Counted from the stretch's first letter, positions 28,299 to 37,678 are shown. The stretch is 64,000 bases of DNA from Gallionella sp. (GCA_030645955.1 JAUSMR010000148.1:13577-77576), one strand, 5' to 3'. The notes: a model not told the origin generated them from the sequence alone. Made by a program: numbers and translations.

Positions 28299-28375
28299 TG
28301 GTCGGGGTGGAGAGATTCGAACTCCCGACATCCTGCTCCCAAAGCAGGCGCGCTACCAGGCTACGCTACACCCCG
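28299..28375 (-). tRNA. tRNA-Pro (anticodon TGG)
   Basis: A 77-base cloverleaf with encoded CCA. Acceptor CGGGGTG pairs with CACCCCG; the anticodon arm CCTGCTTTGGGAGCAGG exposes TGG; the T-arm is GGGAGTTCGAATCTCTC-like. It lies 39 bases after the pgsA stop on the same strand, the common uvrC-pgsA-tRNA arrangement. Confidence 0.97.
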
Positions 28376-28414
28376 AAGGCTGCGCATTATACAGATGCAG
28401 ACTTGAAAATCAAT

Positions 28415-28987
28415 TTAGTTTAGGTGTTTTTTTAGTTTTGGTGTTGCCAGCATCAGGTAGTAGCCCATCGACCACAAGGTCAGCAGTGCTGCGAGATACA
28501 GCAACAACGAACCTATCACCTGGCAATCGATGCCCAGCAAGTGTTCGTGGTACAGCAGCATTATTATCGCAATCATCTGGAAAGTGGTTTTGATCTTGCC
28601 CAGCATGGAAACTGCAACACTCTTGCTTTCGCCGAGTTTGGCCATCCACTCGCGCAGCGCGGAGATGGTGATTTCCCGCCCGATGATGATAAAGGCAATG
28701 ATCGCATCGGCGCGTCCCAGCTTGACCAACACGATCAACGCAGCGGCCACCATCAGTTTATCAGCCACCGGATCAAGAAACGCCCCGAAAGCGGAGAACT
28801 GATCCAACTTTCGCGCCAGATAACCGTCCAGCCAATCGGTGGTCGCTGCCAGCAAAAACACGGCAGTAGCGATTAGATTTTTGAGGTGTGGATCAATCGT
28901 CTCGTTGGACAAATAAAAAACTGTGACGAATACCGGGATGAGCAGGATTCTTAACCAAGTGACTAAATTTGGAATGTTGAATGGCAT
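28415..28987 (-). CDS. pgsA: CDP-diacylglycerol-glycerol-3-phosphate 3-phosphatidyltransferase
   Basis: Integral membrane enzyme making phosphatidylglycerol phosphate. The 190 residues start MPFNIPNLVTWLRILLIPVF, with about five hydrophobic helices. The CDP-alcohol phosphotransferase signature is complete: DGYLARKLDQFSAFGAFLDP with VADK following, i.e. D-G-x2-A-R-x8-G-x3-D-x3-D. ATG 28987 was chosen by homology of the N-terminus over an in-frame start 60 bases upstream. Downstream of uvrC and upstream of the tRNA genes. Confidence 0.95.
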   Translation of the reverse strand: MPFNIPNLVTWLRILLIPVFVTVFYLSNETIDPHLKNLIATAVFLLAATTDWLDGYLARKLDQFSAFGAFLDPVADKLMVAAALIVLVKLGRADAIIAFIIIGREITISALREWMAKLGESKSVAVSMLGKIKTTFQMIAIIMLLYHEHLLGIDCQVIGSLLLYLAALLTLWSMGYYLMLATPKLKKHLN

Positions 28988-29022
28988 GTGTTTAATGCAA
29001 ACGTCGCGAAGCGATTCGTTTG

Positions 29023-29130
29023 TCTCCTCTCCCGCAGGAATCAACAATTGCGTCTCTCGTTCGCCTCCTCGCCCGCTTGCGGGAGAGGATTGAGGAGAGG
29101 GCCTCGGGTGAGGATTGAGGTGAGGGAACG
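29023..29130. repeat. CTCTCCCGC...GCGGGAGAGG repeat between uvrC and pgsA
   Basis: Paired purine- and pyrimidine-rich arms (CTCCTCTCCCGCAGG, CTCGCCCGCTTGCGGGAGAGG and GAGGAGAGGGCCTC) form hairpins in the 190-base uvrC-pgsA gap. Resembles the CCCTCCCC elements at 40609-40712 and 59779-59878. Confidence 0.5.
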
Positions 29131-29177
29131 GGCATGGCAGATTTCATTATCAATGGGTGGCACATTTGCCATGGCCG

Positions 29178-31097
29178 TTAGTGTAGCTGCTGATAAATCT
29201 TTTCGGCAAGCGATTTGCTGATTCCTTCCACTTGACTGAGTTGTTCGATACTGGCTTGCGCCACTTCACGCAACCCGCCAAAGTGCATCAGCAGGCTGCG
29301 TCGCCGCTTGTCCCCTACCCCGCTGATTTCCTCCAGGCTGGACGCGGTGCGCGCCTTGCCGCGCTTGGCGCGATGTCCGGTGATGGCGAAACGGTGCGCC
29401 TCGTCTCGGATTTGCTGGATCAGATGCAGCGCCGGATCATCGCTGCGCAACTGTTTTGCCGTGCCATCAGGGAAAATCAGTTGTTCCAGCCCGGCCTTGC
29501 GTTCCTCGCCTTTAGCCACGCCGACCAAGGCCAGATCATTCAGACCCAATTCATGCATCACATCCATTGCGATATGCAATTGCCCCAGCCCGCCGTCGAT
29601 CAAAATCAGATCGGGCCTGGCGCCCTCCTCCTTCGGCCCGTCCCTTCGACTTGGCTCATAACCAGCGACTTGGCTATCGTTTTTTGATGGCCTAGTCGAA
29701 TGGCTAGTAGTTTCATCAGGACAGGCTTCGGCGAGCTTCTGGTAGCGGCGCGTCAATACCTGGCGCATCGCCGCATAGTCGTCGCCGGGCGTGATGCCGG
29801 TGATGTTGTAGCGGCGGTATTGGCTGGTGCGCATGTCGAGATTTTCATACACCACACAGGAAGCCTGTGTCGCTTCGCCCATCGTATGGCTGATGTCAAA
29901 ACACTCGATGCGCTGCAAGTCGGGCATATCCAGCAATTCGCGCAGCTTGTCCAAACGCAGTTTTTGCCCGCCCTGCTGCATTTTCCGCTGCTGCAGCGCC
30001 AGTTGCGCATTGCGCTGCCCCATTTCCAGCCATTGTCTGCGTTCACCGCTCACGGCCGGACTGATGCGCACTGCATGCCCGGCCTGTTCGCTGAGTAATT
30101 GCGCCAGCGTTTCATCGCTGCATTCTTCGCCCAGCACCAGCAACGGCGGCACACTGCGATTCAAATAATGCTGCGCGATAAAAGCCTGCACGATCTCATC
30201 CGCCGACAGGTCTTCGGCATGTTCCGGGAAAAAGCTTTTGTCGCCCAGATGGCGGCCGCCGCGCACCATCGCAAGGTTCACGCAGACCAGCCCATCCTGC
30301 TGCGCCAGCGCGATAATGTCGGCATCCGTAGCACCACCGGTGGACTCGACAAACTGCTTCTGCTGTACGGTATGCAACGCACGCAACTGGTCGCGCAATG
30401 CGGCAGCCTGCTCGTAATGCAGCCCATCTGCCGCTCGTTCCATCGCGCTGCGCAAAGCCTGCTCGACCTCCTGATGTTTCCCTTGCAGCAGCAGCACCGC
30501 ATTACGGATGTCGGCCCGGTAATCTTCCGCCGAAATCAACTTCACGCACGGCGCGGTGCAGCGGTGTATCTGGTGCAACAAACAAGGGCGGGTGCGATTG
30601 CTGAATACGCTGTCTTCGCAGGTGCGGATGCGGAAAATTCTTTGCAGCAGCTGCATGCTTTCCTTCGCGGCATACGAATTCGGATAAGGTCCGAAGTATT
30701 GATGCTGGCGGTCGGGTGTGCCACGGTAATAGGTCAGGCGCGGGAATTCATCTCCGGTCAGCACGATATACGGATAAGACTTATCGTCTCTAAACAGTAT
30801 GTTATAGCGCGGCCTTAATGATTTAATTAAATTATTTTCAAGCAGCAGCGCCTCGGCTTCCGAGCGTGTGACGGTGGTTTCGATGCGCGCGACATGCGAA
30901 ACCATCAGGCGGATGCGCGGCGAGACATTGGTTTTCTGGAAGTAGGACGCGACGCGTTTCTTGAGTTGATTCGCCTTGCCAACATACAGCACCTCGCCCT
31001 TGGCATCGAAAAAACGATACACGCCCGGCAGCAACGGCAGGCTGTCGAGAATCGGCTTGGGATCGAATTTTCCGTTACTTAAAATGTCAGTGCTCAA
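29178..31097 (-). CDS. uvrC: Excinuclease ABC subunit C, with an in-frame insertion
   Basis: Dual-incision nuclease of nucleotide excision repair. The 639 residues carry an N-terminal GIY-YIG nuclease ([28 protein letters not shown]), a UVR motif in the middle, an RNase H-like nuclease half ([21 protein letters not shown] ... [11 protein letters not shown]) and C-terminal HhH motifs ([16 protein letters not shown]). Between RRYQKLAE and [10 protein letters not shown] there are about 37 extra residues, low in conservation and containing repeat DNA (29628-29740). The start is TTG at 31095-31097, with AGAGG about seven bases upstream; no nearer ATG fits. Confidence 0.94.
   Translation of the reverse strand: MSTDILSNGKFDPKPILDSLPLLPGVYRFFDAKGEVLYVGKANQLKKRVASYFQKTNVSPRIRLMVSHVARIETTVTRSEAEALLLENNLIKSLRPRYNILFRDDKSYPYIVLTGDEFPRLTYYRGTPDRQHQYFGPYPNSYAAKESMQLLQRIFRIRTCEDSVFSNRTRPCLLHQIHRCTAPCVKLISAEDYRADIRNAVLLLQGKHQEVEQALRSAMERAADGLHYEQAAALRDQLRALHTVQQKQFVESTGGATDADIIALAQQDGLVCVNLAMVRGGRHLGDKSFFPEHAEDLSADEIVQAFIAQHYLNRSVPPLLVLGEECSDETLAQLLSEQAGHAVRISPAVSGERRQWLEMGQRNAQLALQQRKMQQGGQKLRLDKLRELLDMPDLQRIECFDISHTMGEATQASCVVYENLDMRTSQYRRYNITGITPGDDYAAMRQVLTRRYQKLAEACPDETTSHSTRPSKNDSQVAGYEPSRRDGPKEEGARPDLILIDGGLGQLHIAMDVMHELGLNDLALVGVAKGEERKAGLEQLIFPDGTAKQLRSDDPALHLIQQIRDEAHRFAITGHRAKRGKARTASSLEEISGVGDKRRRSLLMHFGGLREVAQASIEQLSQVEGISKSLAEKIYQQLH
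29628..29740. repeat. Repeat-derived in-frame insertion in uvrC
   Basis: The inserted stretch contains AACCAGCGACTTGG, also found near 16486, and CAGGACAGGC, shared with the pgi insertion and 38469-38480. It also has CTTCGACTTGG/CTAGTCGAATGG inverted parts. It translates as a hydrophilic Ser, Pro, Arg and Lys-rich loop just before the conserved LILIDGG motif. Confidence 0.65.
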
Positions 31098-31114
31098 GGA
31101 AACCTCTATAAGAC

Positions 31115-31276
31115 CGTCATTCCCGCGAAGGCGGGAATCCAGCGATTAAAGAATCTCGCGCGAAGCGGGGCAACATCGCAGTTTGGCCGTCCCTCGAAAA
31201 TCGCCGCAAGCGGCTCGTTTTGTCCGCTTTGCGAAATTTTTGTCTTTGCTGGATTCCCGCCTTCGCGGGAACGACA
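31115..31276. repeat. ATTCCCGCGAAGGCGGGAATCCAG inverted pair
   Basis: GTCATTCCCGCGAAGGCGGG at about 31115 has its inverted partner, GGATTCCCGCCTTCGCGGGA, at about 31250. The two hairpins face each other around 110 bases. This is a very common type of intergenic repeat; any apparent short reading frame (IPAFAGMT) over it is not a gene. Lies between uvrC and the glycosylase gene. Confidence 0.8.
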
Positions 31277-31295
31277 AAACAAGGTTGTAAAGGTT

Positions 31296-31937
31296 TTAAC
31301 CAAGATGCGCCGCAATATCCCCGATCACCGCTTCAAACATCGCAGCAGTCAGGCGTTTTGTCTGAGTGTTATAGCGGCTGCAATGATAGCTGTCGAACAG
31401 CGTCAATCCGCCCGGCATTTCATGCCGTGCGCCATGTCCGAAAGCAAAACTGCTCTTGCGCAACTCCAATGCCATCAATACCGCCTGGTGCGCAATCGTG
31501 CCCAGCGCCATGACCACCGAGCCTTGCGGCAGCATCGCCAGCTCCTCTGCAACATAAGCGTTGCAGGTACGAATCTCGCTGGGTTCCGGCTTGTTTTGCG
31601 GCGGCAGGCAGCGCACCGCATTGGTGATGCGGCAGCCCCGCAAGCTTAAAGCCGGATTGGTTTTCCCAGCCGCATCCAACGGTTCTGCACTGCTGGCAAA
31701 CCCGTATTTGTGCAACGAGCCATACAGCAGATTTCCTGCAAAATCGCCGGTGAACGGCCTGCCGGTACGGTTCGCACCGTGCATGCCGGGAGCCAATCCA
31801 ACGATTAAAAACCTGCTATCCGCTTTGCCAAAAGAACTCACCGGCAAGGCATGGTAGTCCGGATGCTCGGCCCGTACCTGGTCAAGAAAACCGGACAAAC
31901 GCGAACAACGGCGGCAATCTTCTTTAAATGTAAGCAT
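31296..31937 (-). CDS. Uracil-DNA glycosylase family protein (family 5/UdgB-like)
   Basis: Probable base-excision repair glycosylase, 213 residues. The first active-site motif is GLAPGMHGANRTGRPFTGD (residues ~47-65), close to the GLAPAxxGAxRTG pattern of UdgB. An N-terminal Cys pair (CRRC) and further Cys at RGCRITNAVRC are consistent with the iron-sulfur cluster of families 4 and 5. The second motif is SYHCSRYN, where HPS is usual, so the His is kept and the following Pro is replaced by Cys. Substrate range is uncertain. Confidence 0.82.
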   Translation of the reverse strand: MLTFKEDCRRCSRLSGFLDQVRAEHPDYHALPVSSFGKADSRFLIVGLAPGMHGANRTGRPFTGDFAGNLLYGSLHKYGFASSAEPLDAAGKTNPALSLRGCRITNAVRCLPPQNKPEPSEIRTCNAYVAEELAMLPQGSVVMALGTIAHQAVLMALELRKSSFAFGHGARHEMPGGLTLFDSYHCSRYNTQTKRLTAAMFEAVIGDIAAHLG

Positions 31938-31948
31938 ATGTGATTGTT

Positions 31949-32803
31949 TTATGCAGCTTCATTCTCTTCAAACTCCAGCACGAAACCGCCCTCGCCATTC
32001 TGCCCCAGCACCTTCACCAGATACGGCATCACCTCCTGCAACATGCCATGCAACAGCCATGGCGGATTGAGTATGAACATACCGCTGCCATACATGCCGA
32101 AACCATCCTCGCTGGGCGCTTGCACACTGAGCGCGACATGCAGCCAGCTTTTCACCGGCAATTGCTTGAGTTGTTCGGGCAACTGCCGTGCCTCGGCACG
32201 CTGCAACTGCGGATACCACACCGCGTACACCCCGCTGGCAAAGCGTTTCAGCCCCTCGCCCAACGCCGATACCACGCGCTGATAATCCTGCTTGTCCTCA
32301 TAAGGCGGGTCGATCAACACCAGCGCGCGGCGCGGCGGTGGCGGCAACAAGGCTTTCAGCGCGCCGAAACCATCGGCGGTCTGCATCAGCACTTGGCTGC
32401 CATGCCCGGCAAAATTCTCCTGCAATATCTCGCTGTCGGTCGGATGCAACTCGAACAGCCGCATCCTGTCCTGCTCGCGCAACAACTCCAGGGCGACCAA
32501 CGGCGAACCGGGGTACAGCTTCATCTGTCCATCGGGATTGATGCGCTTCACCAGCGCCACATAGTCCGCTAGCGGTGCTGGCAAATCATCACGCTCCCAC
32601 AAAAGCGCGATGCCGCTTTCATATTCCGCATTCTGTGTTGCATAGCCGCTATCCAGCGAATAGCAACCTGCTCCGGCATGGGTATCGATGAACCAGAACG
32701 GCTTATCTTTCTGCTTCAGATAGCGCAGCAACTGCACCTCGATGAAGTGTTTCAGCACATCGGCATGATTGCCTGCATGAAAGGCGTGGCGGTAACTCAG
32801 CAT
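31949..32803 (-). CDS. rlmJ: 23S rRNA (adenine-2030-N6)-methyltransferase
   Basis: SAM-dependent methyltransferase, 284 residues, starting MLSYRHAFHAGNHADVLKH, the highly conserved RlmJ N-terminus. IDTHAGAGCYSLDS is the SAM-binding motif and LIDPPYEDK carries the DPPY catalytic motif of N6-adenine methylases. Convergent with nothing; it is divergent from the accessory island that starts at 33046. Confidence 0.95.
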   Translation of the reverse strand: MLSYRHAFHAGNHADVLKHFIEVQLLRYLKQKDKPFWFIDTHAGAGCYSLDSGYATQNAEYESGIALLWERDDLPAPLADYVALVKRINPDGQMKLYPGSPLVALELLREQDRMRLFELHPTDSEILQENFAGHGSQVLMQTADGFGALKALLPPPPRRALVLIDPPYEDKQDYQRVVSALGEGLKRFASGVYAVWYPQLQRAEARQLPEQLKQLPVKSWLHVALSVQAPSEDGFGMYGSGMFILNPPWLLHGMLQEVMPYLVKVLGQNGEGGFVLEFEENEAA

Positions 32804-32898
32804 GGGTTTGAATCAGAAATTGTGCAGGATGCGATTGTGCCACGCTCGGCAGGCAAAGCACATAGGTCGTTCGTGGTGAGCTTGTGTTGGGTGTCAAT

Positions 32899-32962
32899 AA
32901 GCGTAGCGCATTGCACCGGATGAATACACATACGGCGCAATGCTCGTTGGTTATTGCGCCCT
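32899..32962. repeat. GCGCATTGCACCGGATG repeat, left flank of the accessory island
   Basis: GCGCATTGCACCGGATG (32906-32922) recurs exactly, in inverted orientation, at 38434-38450; the resemblance extends over about 45 bases to the GGCGCAAT...ATTGCGC part. The copies bracket the block from 33046 to 38398. The rest of the 242-base gap between rlmJ and the HTH gene shows no gene. Confidence 0.75.
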
Positions 32963-33045
32963 ACTGCTGCTATATGGCATGATGCGCCACATGAAAGTTC
33001 AGCAGATTTTTTACCGCAAAAAAGTAAATAAATTAGGAATGACAA

Positions 33046-33417
33046 ATGAGAGGCAAACAAATATTGAACGTGGGAATTTCTTCGGCAGAAGATTCATTGG
33101 CGCACTTCGCCAAAGCATGGGAGTCGGCTACGGGTGGCAAGAAAGTGAAACCTTATAACGGTATCGGCTTCGAAAACATCGCGCAATTTGCTGCGGCACT
33201 GACCCCGCAGCGCTGGCTGCTCATCAATGCGCTGAAGGCAAACGGCCCTTCATCGATTTACGCACTGGCAAAGAAGCTGGGGCGGCATTACAAAAATGTG
33301 CACACCGACGTCACCGCGCTGGTGCAGCTGGGCATTATCGAAAAGGATGCAGAGGGTAAAGTATTCGTGCCGTGGGATGAGATCGATGTGAATATGCCGC
33401 TGGCGCGGGCGGCATGA
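33046..33417 (+). CDS. HVO_A0114-like winged helix-turn-helix protein
   Basis: A 123-residue putative DNA-binding regulator. Residues 50-95 form a winged HTH: PQRWLLINALKANGPSSIYALAKKLGRHYKNVHTDV (split in sequence as two helices and a recognition helix), followed by LVQLGIIEKDAEGKVFVPWDEI. Relatives occur as the antitoxin-like partner in TumE-type toxin-antitoxin pairs, but no toxin gene lies beside this one. AGGA sits seven bases before the ATG. It ends 24 bases before the nuclease-helicase gene and may regulate it. Confidence 0.75.
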   Translation: MRGKQILNVGISSAEDSLAHFAKAWESATGGKKVKPYNGIGFENIAQFAAALTPQRWLLINALKANGPSSIYALAKKLGRHYKNVHTDVTALVQLGIIEKDAEGKVFVPWDEIDVNMPLARAA

Positions 33418-33441
33418 TGCTTCGACATAGCTGAATACAAA

Positions 33442-36432
33442 ATGCCCGGCCAATTCTCCGATTTCTACAACAGCCTCGATCTCGATCCGCTCAAGCGCGG
33501 CAAGCAGTTTGAGCACTTCGTTCTGTGGTTCCTGAAAGTCGATCCTGAATGGTCAACGCAAGTTGACCAGGTATGGCTGTGGGACGAATGGCCGGAACGC
33601 TGGGGTGCGGACTGCGGGATTGACCTCGTGTTTCGGCACAAGAACGGCGAAAACTGGGCGGTGCAGGCCAAGTGCTACTCGCGCGACCACCACATCACCA
33701 AACACGATGTGGACAAATTCCTCAGCGAATCCAACAGGCCGCTCATCCAGCACCGCCTGCTGATCGCCACCACGGACTTCATCGGTGGCAATGCCAAACA
33801 GGTTTGCGAAGCGCAAGAAAAACCCGTCATCCGTTTTCTGCTGTCCGACTTTGAAAACTCCTTGCTGGAGTATCCCGCCAACTTCGCCGCACTCCCGCAA
33901 GCCAAGCGCAAGGCTCGCCCTGAACCACGCGAGCACCAGATTGAAGCCAGAGCCGCCGTGGTGCAAGGGCTGCAAACCGCCGACCGTGGCCAGCTCATCA
34001 TGGCCTGCGGCACGGGCAAAACTTACGTCACGCTGTGGATCAAGGAAGCCCTGAACGCGCAACGTACCCTGGTGCTGGTTCCATCCTTGGGGCTGCTGTC
34101 CCAGCTTCTGCGCGAATGGACATTCGCCGCTGCCACCCCATTTGAAGTGCTGTGCGTCTGCTCGGATCAGACCGTCGGCAGCAAGGGCAACGACGAAGCC
34201 ATCCACAGCGTGGCCGACCTGGCTTTTCCCGTCACCTCGGACGTGGACGAGGTAAAGAATTTTCTCGGCGGCGCAGGCAACCGCGTGGTTTTCGCAACCT
34301 ATCAATCCTCTGCCGTCATCGCCGCCGCCCAAGCCGACCCGGCCAGCCCCGCGTTTGATCTGGCCGTGGCGGACGAAGCCCACCGTTGCGCGGGCAAGGT
34401 CGGCAGCGACTTCACCGCCATCCTCGACAATGCCCAAGGAAAAGACAAGATACGCAGCGCCAAGCGCTTATTCGCTACCGCCACCCCGCGCACCTACTCC
34501 AGCACCGGCCATAAAGCCGCCGAAGATCGCGGCGTCGAAGTGGTCGGCATGGACAACGCCGCCCTGTTTGGCGAAGTGCTGTATGCCCTGCCGTTCGGCA
34601 AAGCGATTGAGGCAAAACTGCTCACCGATTACCGCGTCGTCATCATCGGCGTGGACGACCCCACCATCGCGCAGTGGATCGCCAACCGCGAACTGGTCAC
34701 CACCGGCACGGGAATTGAAACAGACAGTGAATCGCTCGCCGCCGAGATCGGCCTGCTCAAAGCCATCAAGGACTACGACCTCAAGCGCATCATCAGCTTC
34801 CACAGCCGCGTCAATCGCGCCGAAGCCTTCACCACCGACATGCAAAACACCATGCAGTGGATCAGCGACGAACATCGCCCGAGCGGAACCCTGCGCACCG
34901 ATTTCGTCTCCGGCAACATGCCCGCCAACAAACGCAAGATCAAACTCGACCAACTCAAAGCACTGAAAGTAGACGAGCGCGGCGTGCTGAGCAATGCGCG
35001 CTGCCTGTCCGAAGGCGTGGACGTGCCCTCCCTCGACGGCGTGGCATTCATCGACCCGCGCAGCAGCCAAGTGGATATCATCCAGGCCGTGGGTCGCGCC
35101 ATTCGCCTGAGCCCGGACAAGAAGGCGGGCACGATTGTTTTGCCGGTGTTCATCGCGGCCGGACAAAATGCCGAAGACACCATTGAGACCAGCAACTTCA
35201 AACCCATCTGGGATGTGCTGAATGCGTTGAAGGCGCATGACGATGTGCTGGCTTGTGAATTGGATCAGATCAGGACTGAGCTGGGAAGAAAGTCCGGTTC
35301 AGCTTTTAATACAAGTGACCTCAACAAAATCACCATTGATCTGCCTGCCACGGTAGATGCGAATTTCAGTAGTGCACTGCGCACTTATCTGGTTGAGCAG
35401 GTCACGGCGTCTTGGAATTTCTGGTTTGGGTTGTTGGAGGCGTTTGTGGAACGTGAGGGGCATTGTTTGCCTCCTGCGCTATACAAAACGGCAGATGGAT
35501 ATCGAGTTGGTAGCTGGGTAAGTAACCAACGAGCAAAAAAAGACAACATGTCACCGGAGCGCAAAGCCAGGCTGGAAGCCTTGCCCGGTTGGAGTTGGGA
35601 TACTTTGTCAAATATGTGGGAAGAAGGATTTCGCTATCTTAAGGAATTCGCAGTTCGAGAGGGGCATGCCAATGCCCCTCAAAATTACAAAACGGCAGAG
35701 GGATATCGAGTCGGCCAGTGGGTTAGTGTCCAACGAGTAAAACATGACAGTCTGTCACTGGAGCGCAAAACACGGCTGGAAGCCTTGCCCGGTTGGTGTT
35801 GGGATCCTTTGTCAGATATGTGGGAAGAAGGGTTTAGCTATCTCAAGGTGTTCGCAGATCGAGAGGGGCGCGCCAAGGTTCCAAAGAATTACAAAACGGC
35901 AGATGGATATCGAGTTGGTCAGTGGGTTAGTGTCCAACGAAAAAAGAGAGACAGCATGTCGCCGGTGCGCAAAGTACGGCTGGAAGCATTACCCGGTTGG
36001 AGTTGGGATGCAATTGCGGAGCAGTGGGAAGAAGGATTTCGCTATCTCAAGGAATTCGCAGACCGAGAGGGGCATACCAAGGTTCCTCAAGATTGCAAAA
36101 CGGCAGATGGATATCGAGTCGGTCAGTGGGTTAGTGTCCAACGAGATAAAAAAGAAAACCTTTCACCGGAGCGAAGAGTACGCTTGGAAGCATTATCCGA
36201 TTGGAGTTGGGATACTTTTTCAGATATGTGGGAAGCCGGATTTCGCTATCTCAAGGAATTCGCAGATCGAGAGGGACATACCAAGTTTCCTAAAAATTAC
36301 AAGACGGCAGATGGATATCGTCTTGGTCTGTGGGTAAGTAGACAGCGAGCAAAAAAAGACAACTTGTCACCGGAGCGCAAAGAACGGCTGGAAGCATTAC
36401 CCGGTTGGGTTTGGCGAGTTACTAATCGTTAG
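33442..36432 (+). CDS. Mrr-like nuclease-SF2 helicase fusion with five helicase-associated repeats
   Basis: A 996-residue DNA-processing protein, probably of a restriction or defence type. Residues ~10-110 form an Mrr/restriction-like nuclease domain: GIDLVF with Asp61, then AVQAKCYS with the Q-A-K motif at ~75-77. Residues ~160-600 are a superfamily 2 helicase: Walker A ACGTGKT near 190, VADEAHRC (DEAH) near 310, [10 protein letters not shown] (motif III) near 343, and [11 protein letters not shown] (motif VI) near 548. From ~655 to the end are five helicase-associated (HA) repeats of 68 residues, each with [22 protein letters not shown] and LEALPGWSW. The repeats are lower in GC than the helicase part. 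Probably cotranscribed with the protease gene 18 bases downstream. Confidence 0.85.
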   Translation: MPGQFSDFYNSLDLDPLKRGKQFEHFVLWFLKVDPEWSTQVDQVWLWDEWPERWGADCGIDLVFRHKNGENWAVQAKCYSRDHHITKHDVDKFLSESNRPLIQHRLLIATTDFIGGNAKQVCEAQEKPVIRFLLSDFENSLLEYPANFAALPQAKRKARPEPREHQIEARAAVVQGLQTADRGQLIMACGTGKTYVTLWIKEALNAQRTLVLVPSLGLLSQLLREWTFAAATPFEVLCVCSDQTVGSKGNDEAIHSVADLAFPVTSDVDEVKNFLGGAGNRVVFATYQSSAVIAAAQADPASPAFDLAVADEAHRCAGKVGSDFTAILDNAQGKDKIRSAKRLFATATPRTYSSTGHKAAEDRGVEVVGMDNAALFGEVLYALPFGKAIEAKLLTDYRVVIIGVDDPTIAQWIANRELVTTGTGIETDSESLAAEIGLLKAIKDYDLKRIISFHSRVNRAEAFTTDMQNTMQWISDEHRPSGTLRTDFVSGNMPANKRKIKLDQLKALKVDERGVLSNARCLSEGVDVPSLDGVAFIDPRSSQVDIIQAVGRAIRLSPDKKAGTIVLPVFIAAGQNAEDTIETSNFKPIWDVLNALKAHDDVLACELDQIRTELGRKSGSAFNTSDLNKITIDLPATVDANFSSALRTYLVEQVTASWNFWFGLLEAFVEREGHCLPPALYKTADGYRVGSWVSNQRAKKDNMSPERKARLEALPGWSWDTLSNMWEEGFRYLKEFAVREGHANAPQNYKTAEGYRVGQWVSVQRVKHDSLSLERKTRLEALPGWCWDPLSDMWEEGFSYLKVFADREGRAKVPKNYKTADGYRVGQWVSVQRKKRDSMSPVRKVRLEALPGWSWDAIAEQWEEGFRYLKEFADREGHTKVPQDCKTADGYRVGQWVSVQRDKKENLSPERRVRLEALSDWSWDTFSDMWEAGFRYLKEFADREGHTKFPKNYKTADGYRLGLWVSRQRAKKDNLSPERKERLEALPGWVWRVTNR
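35410..36426 (+). repeat. Tandem 204-bp coding repeats (five HA units)
   Basis: The helicase-associated units recur with an exact 204-base period. For example, the ATGTGGGAAGAAGG junction is at 35614 and 35818, with related junctions near 36022 and 36226. Nucleotide identity between units is high, including silent positions, showing recent duplication or ongoing gene conversion. Confidence 0.85.
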
Positions 36433-36450
36433 AGGACGGAAGGATACCGC

Positions 36451-37251
36451 ATGACCAAAGAAACTGGGCTTCTTGGCATTGGAGACCACATTCGTCTTGC
36501 GCTCGCTGAAATTCATCCGGAAGTCGCACGATTCACATATCCACTGTTTGCAGTTGACACACGTGACCGCCCCGACCTTTACGCGACCTCGGTTCTCATA
36601 GAGTGCGATGGCATTCCAGTTCTCTTGACTGCAGCACATGCAATCTACGAGATATCCAAATCTGGCAGCGCCGTTCACATCGGAGCCAAACACATAACTC
36701 AGCTTTCGCCGCAATTCGTGCTTTCGTCTGAAGATGGCAGCGATCCTTTGGACCTCGCGGCAATAGAATTTCCGGTCGACCTAATGAAATCCGAGGAGAT
36801 GAAGGCACTACCACTTGCCCGCACAATGTTGGGAAAGACATTCTCGAGCGTTCATATGCGATGCATTCACGGTTATCCATGCACAAAGAATCGCACAAAC
36901 CACCGAGTGAACGAGGCCAGCAAAACCTTCTCCAAGTTTGGTTTCACATATGCCGGTTCCTCAACTGAATTGCAAGTTGACTATCCAAGCTACAACAAGG
37001 AAACCATCAAGCATGTCGCTCTCCAATATCAGCGGGATGGCAAAAATGAGAAGGGCGAGAAGGCAACACCACCTAAGCCGAAAGGTATGAGCGGCGGAGG
37101 GCTATGGCTCATACCGGACTCGTTCAACCCGAAGGCGCTCTACCTAGAAGGAATCGCCATTGAGTTTCACAAGGGAAAATCACTTGTCTTTGCAACACGA
37201 ATTGAGCACGCGATTGCGTTCATCCGACGGAATGTCCTCCGCCAAGCATAG
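36451..37251 (+). CDS. Cytosolic trypsin-like serine protease
   Basis: A 266-residue protein with the chymotrypsin-fold triad order: His63 in LLTAAHAI, Asp101 in PLDLAAIEF, and Ser214 in KGMSGGGLW. There is no signal peptide or membrane segment, so it should act in the cytoplasm, unlike DegP-type proteases. GGAAGGA precedes the ATG, and the gene begins 18 bases after the helicase stop, indicating an operon. Proteases of this fold occur as effectors in several prokaryotic conflict systems; that role here is inference from context. Target unknown. Confidence 0.8.
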   Translation: MTKETGLLGIGDHIRLALAEIHPEVARFTYPLFAVDTRDRPDLYATSVLIECDGIPVLLTAAHAIYEISKSGSAVHIGAKHITQLSPQFVLSSEDGSDPLDLAAIEFPVDLMKSEEMKALPLARTMLGKTFSSVHMRCIHGYPCTKNRTNHRVNEASKTFSKFGFTYAGSSTELQVDYPSYNKETIKHVALQYQRDGKNEKGEKATPPKPKGMSGGGLWLIPDSFNPKALYLEGIAIEFHKGKSLVFATRIEHAIAFIRRNVLRQA

Positions 37252-37270
37252 ACGCGTAGGGTGAATAATA

Positions 37271-37287
37271 ATCGGTGACAGACCACG
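37271..37287. repeat. GGTGACAGACCACG repeat, left of the permease remnant
   Basis: TCGGTGACAGACCACGATT is closely matched by ACCGGGGACAGACCACGGA near 37636, in direct orientation. The pair flanks the truncated ABC permease gene. GGGGACAGACCACG is a REP-like sequence often seen in proteobacterial intergenic DNA. Confidence 0.55.
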
Positions 37288-37306
37288 ATTCTTCCGTGAA
37301 TAGCAA

Positions 37307-37633
37307 ATGAACCTCCTCCGCCTCTCTCTCAATCTCCTGCGCCGCGACTGGCGCGCCGGGGAATGGCGCGTGCTGCTCATCGCGCTGGTGCTGGCGGTGG
37401 GCAGCATCGCCACCGTAGGTCTGTTCGCCGACCGCATAAGGACAGCACTGCAACAGGAAGCCACCAGCCTGCTGGGCGCGGATTTGCGCCTTACTTCGAC
37501 GCGCCCGCTGCCGCCCGCTTATCGTGCTGCCGCGCTGCAACGCGGCCTGCATGTTGTGGAGACCGCGACCTTTCTCAGCATGGTGACGACGCCACAGCAG
37601 AATTTGCTGGCGGAAATTCAGGCGGTGGAGTAA
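37307..37633 (+). pseudogene. Truncated FtsX/YbbP-type ABC transporter permease (N-terminus only)
   Basis: 108 residues matching only the start of the ~830-residue YbbP-like permease: MNLLRLSLNLLRRDWRAGEW, one membrane helix (VLLIALVLAVGSIATVGLFA), then the beginning of the periplasmic domain up to LLAEIQAV. The frame then stops immediately in repeat sequence (GGGGACAGACCACGG). More than 85 percent of the gene is missing and no further part was found downstream, so it is a remnant cut by a rearrangement. Confidence 0.8.
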
Positions 37634-37635
37634 CA

Positions 37636-37654
37636 ACCGGGGACAGACCACGGA
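37636..37654. repeat. GGGGACAGACCACG repeat, right of the permease remnant
   Basis: Direct repeat partner of 37271-37287, beginning two bases after the premature stop of the permease remnant. Confidence 0.55.
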
Positions 37655-37678
37655 TATTTATAAATCCTGCAACCTAGA

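Noticed and set aside
31106..31315. Small minus-strand frame with the [12 protein letters not shown] ending
   Set aside because: It is the translation of a common intergenic palindromic repeat, not a gene.
32940..33158. Short frame upstream of the HTH gene as a missing toxin partner
   Set aside because: It overlaps the dispersed repeat and the HTH gene in another frame and does not resemble TumE or other toxins.
35410..36426. Regular 204-bp repeats as a possible CRISPR array
   Set aside because: Units are too long, have no unique spacers, and translate into an uninterrupted HA-domain series.
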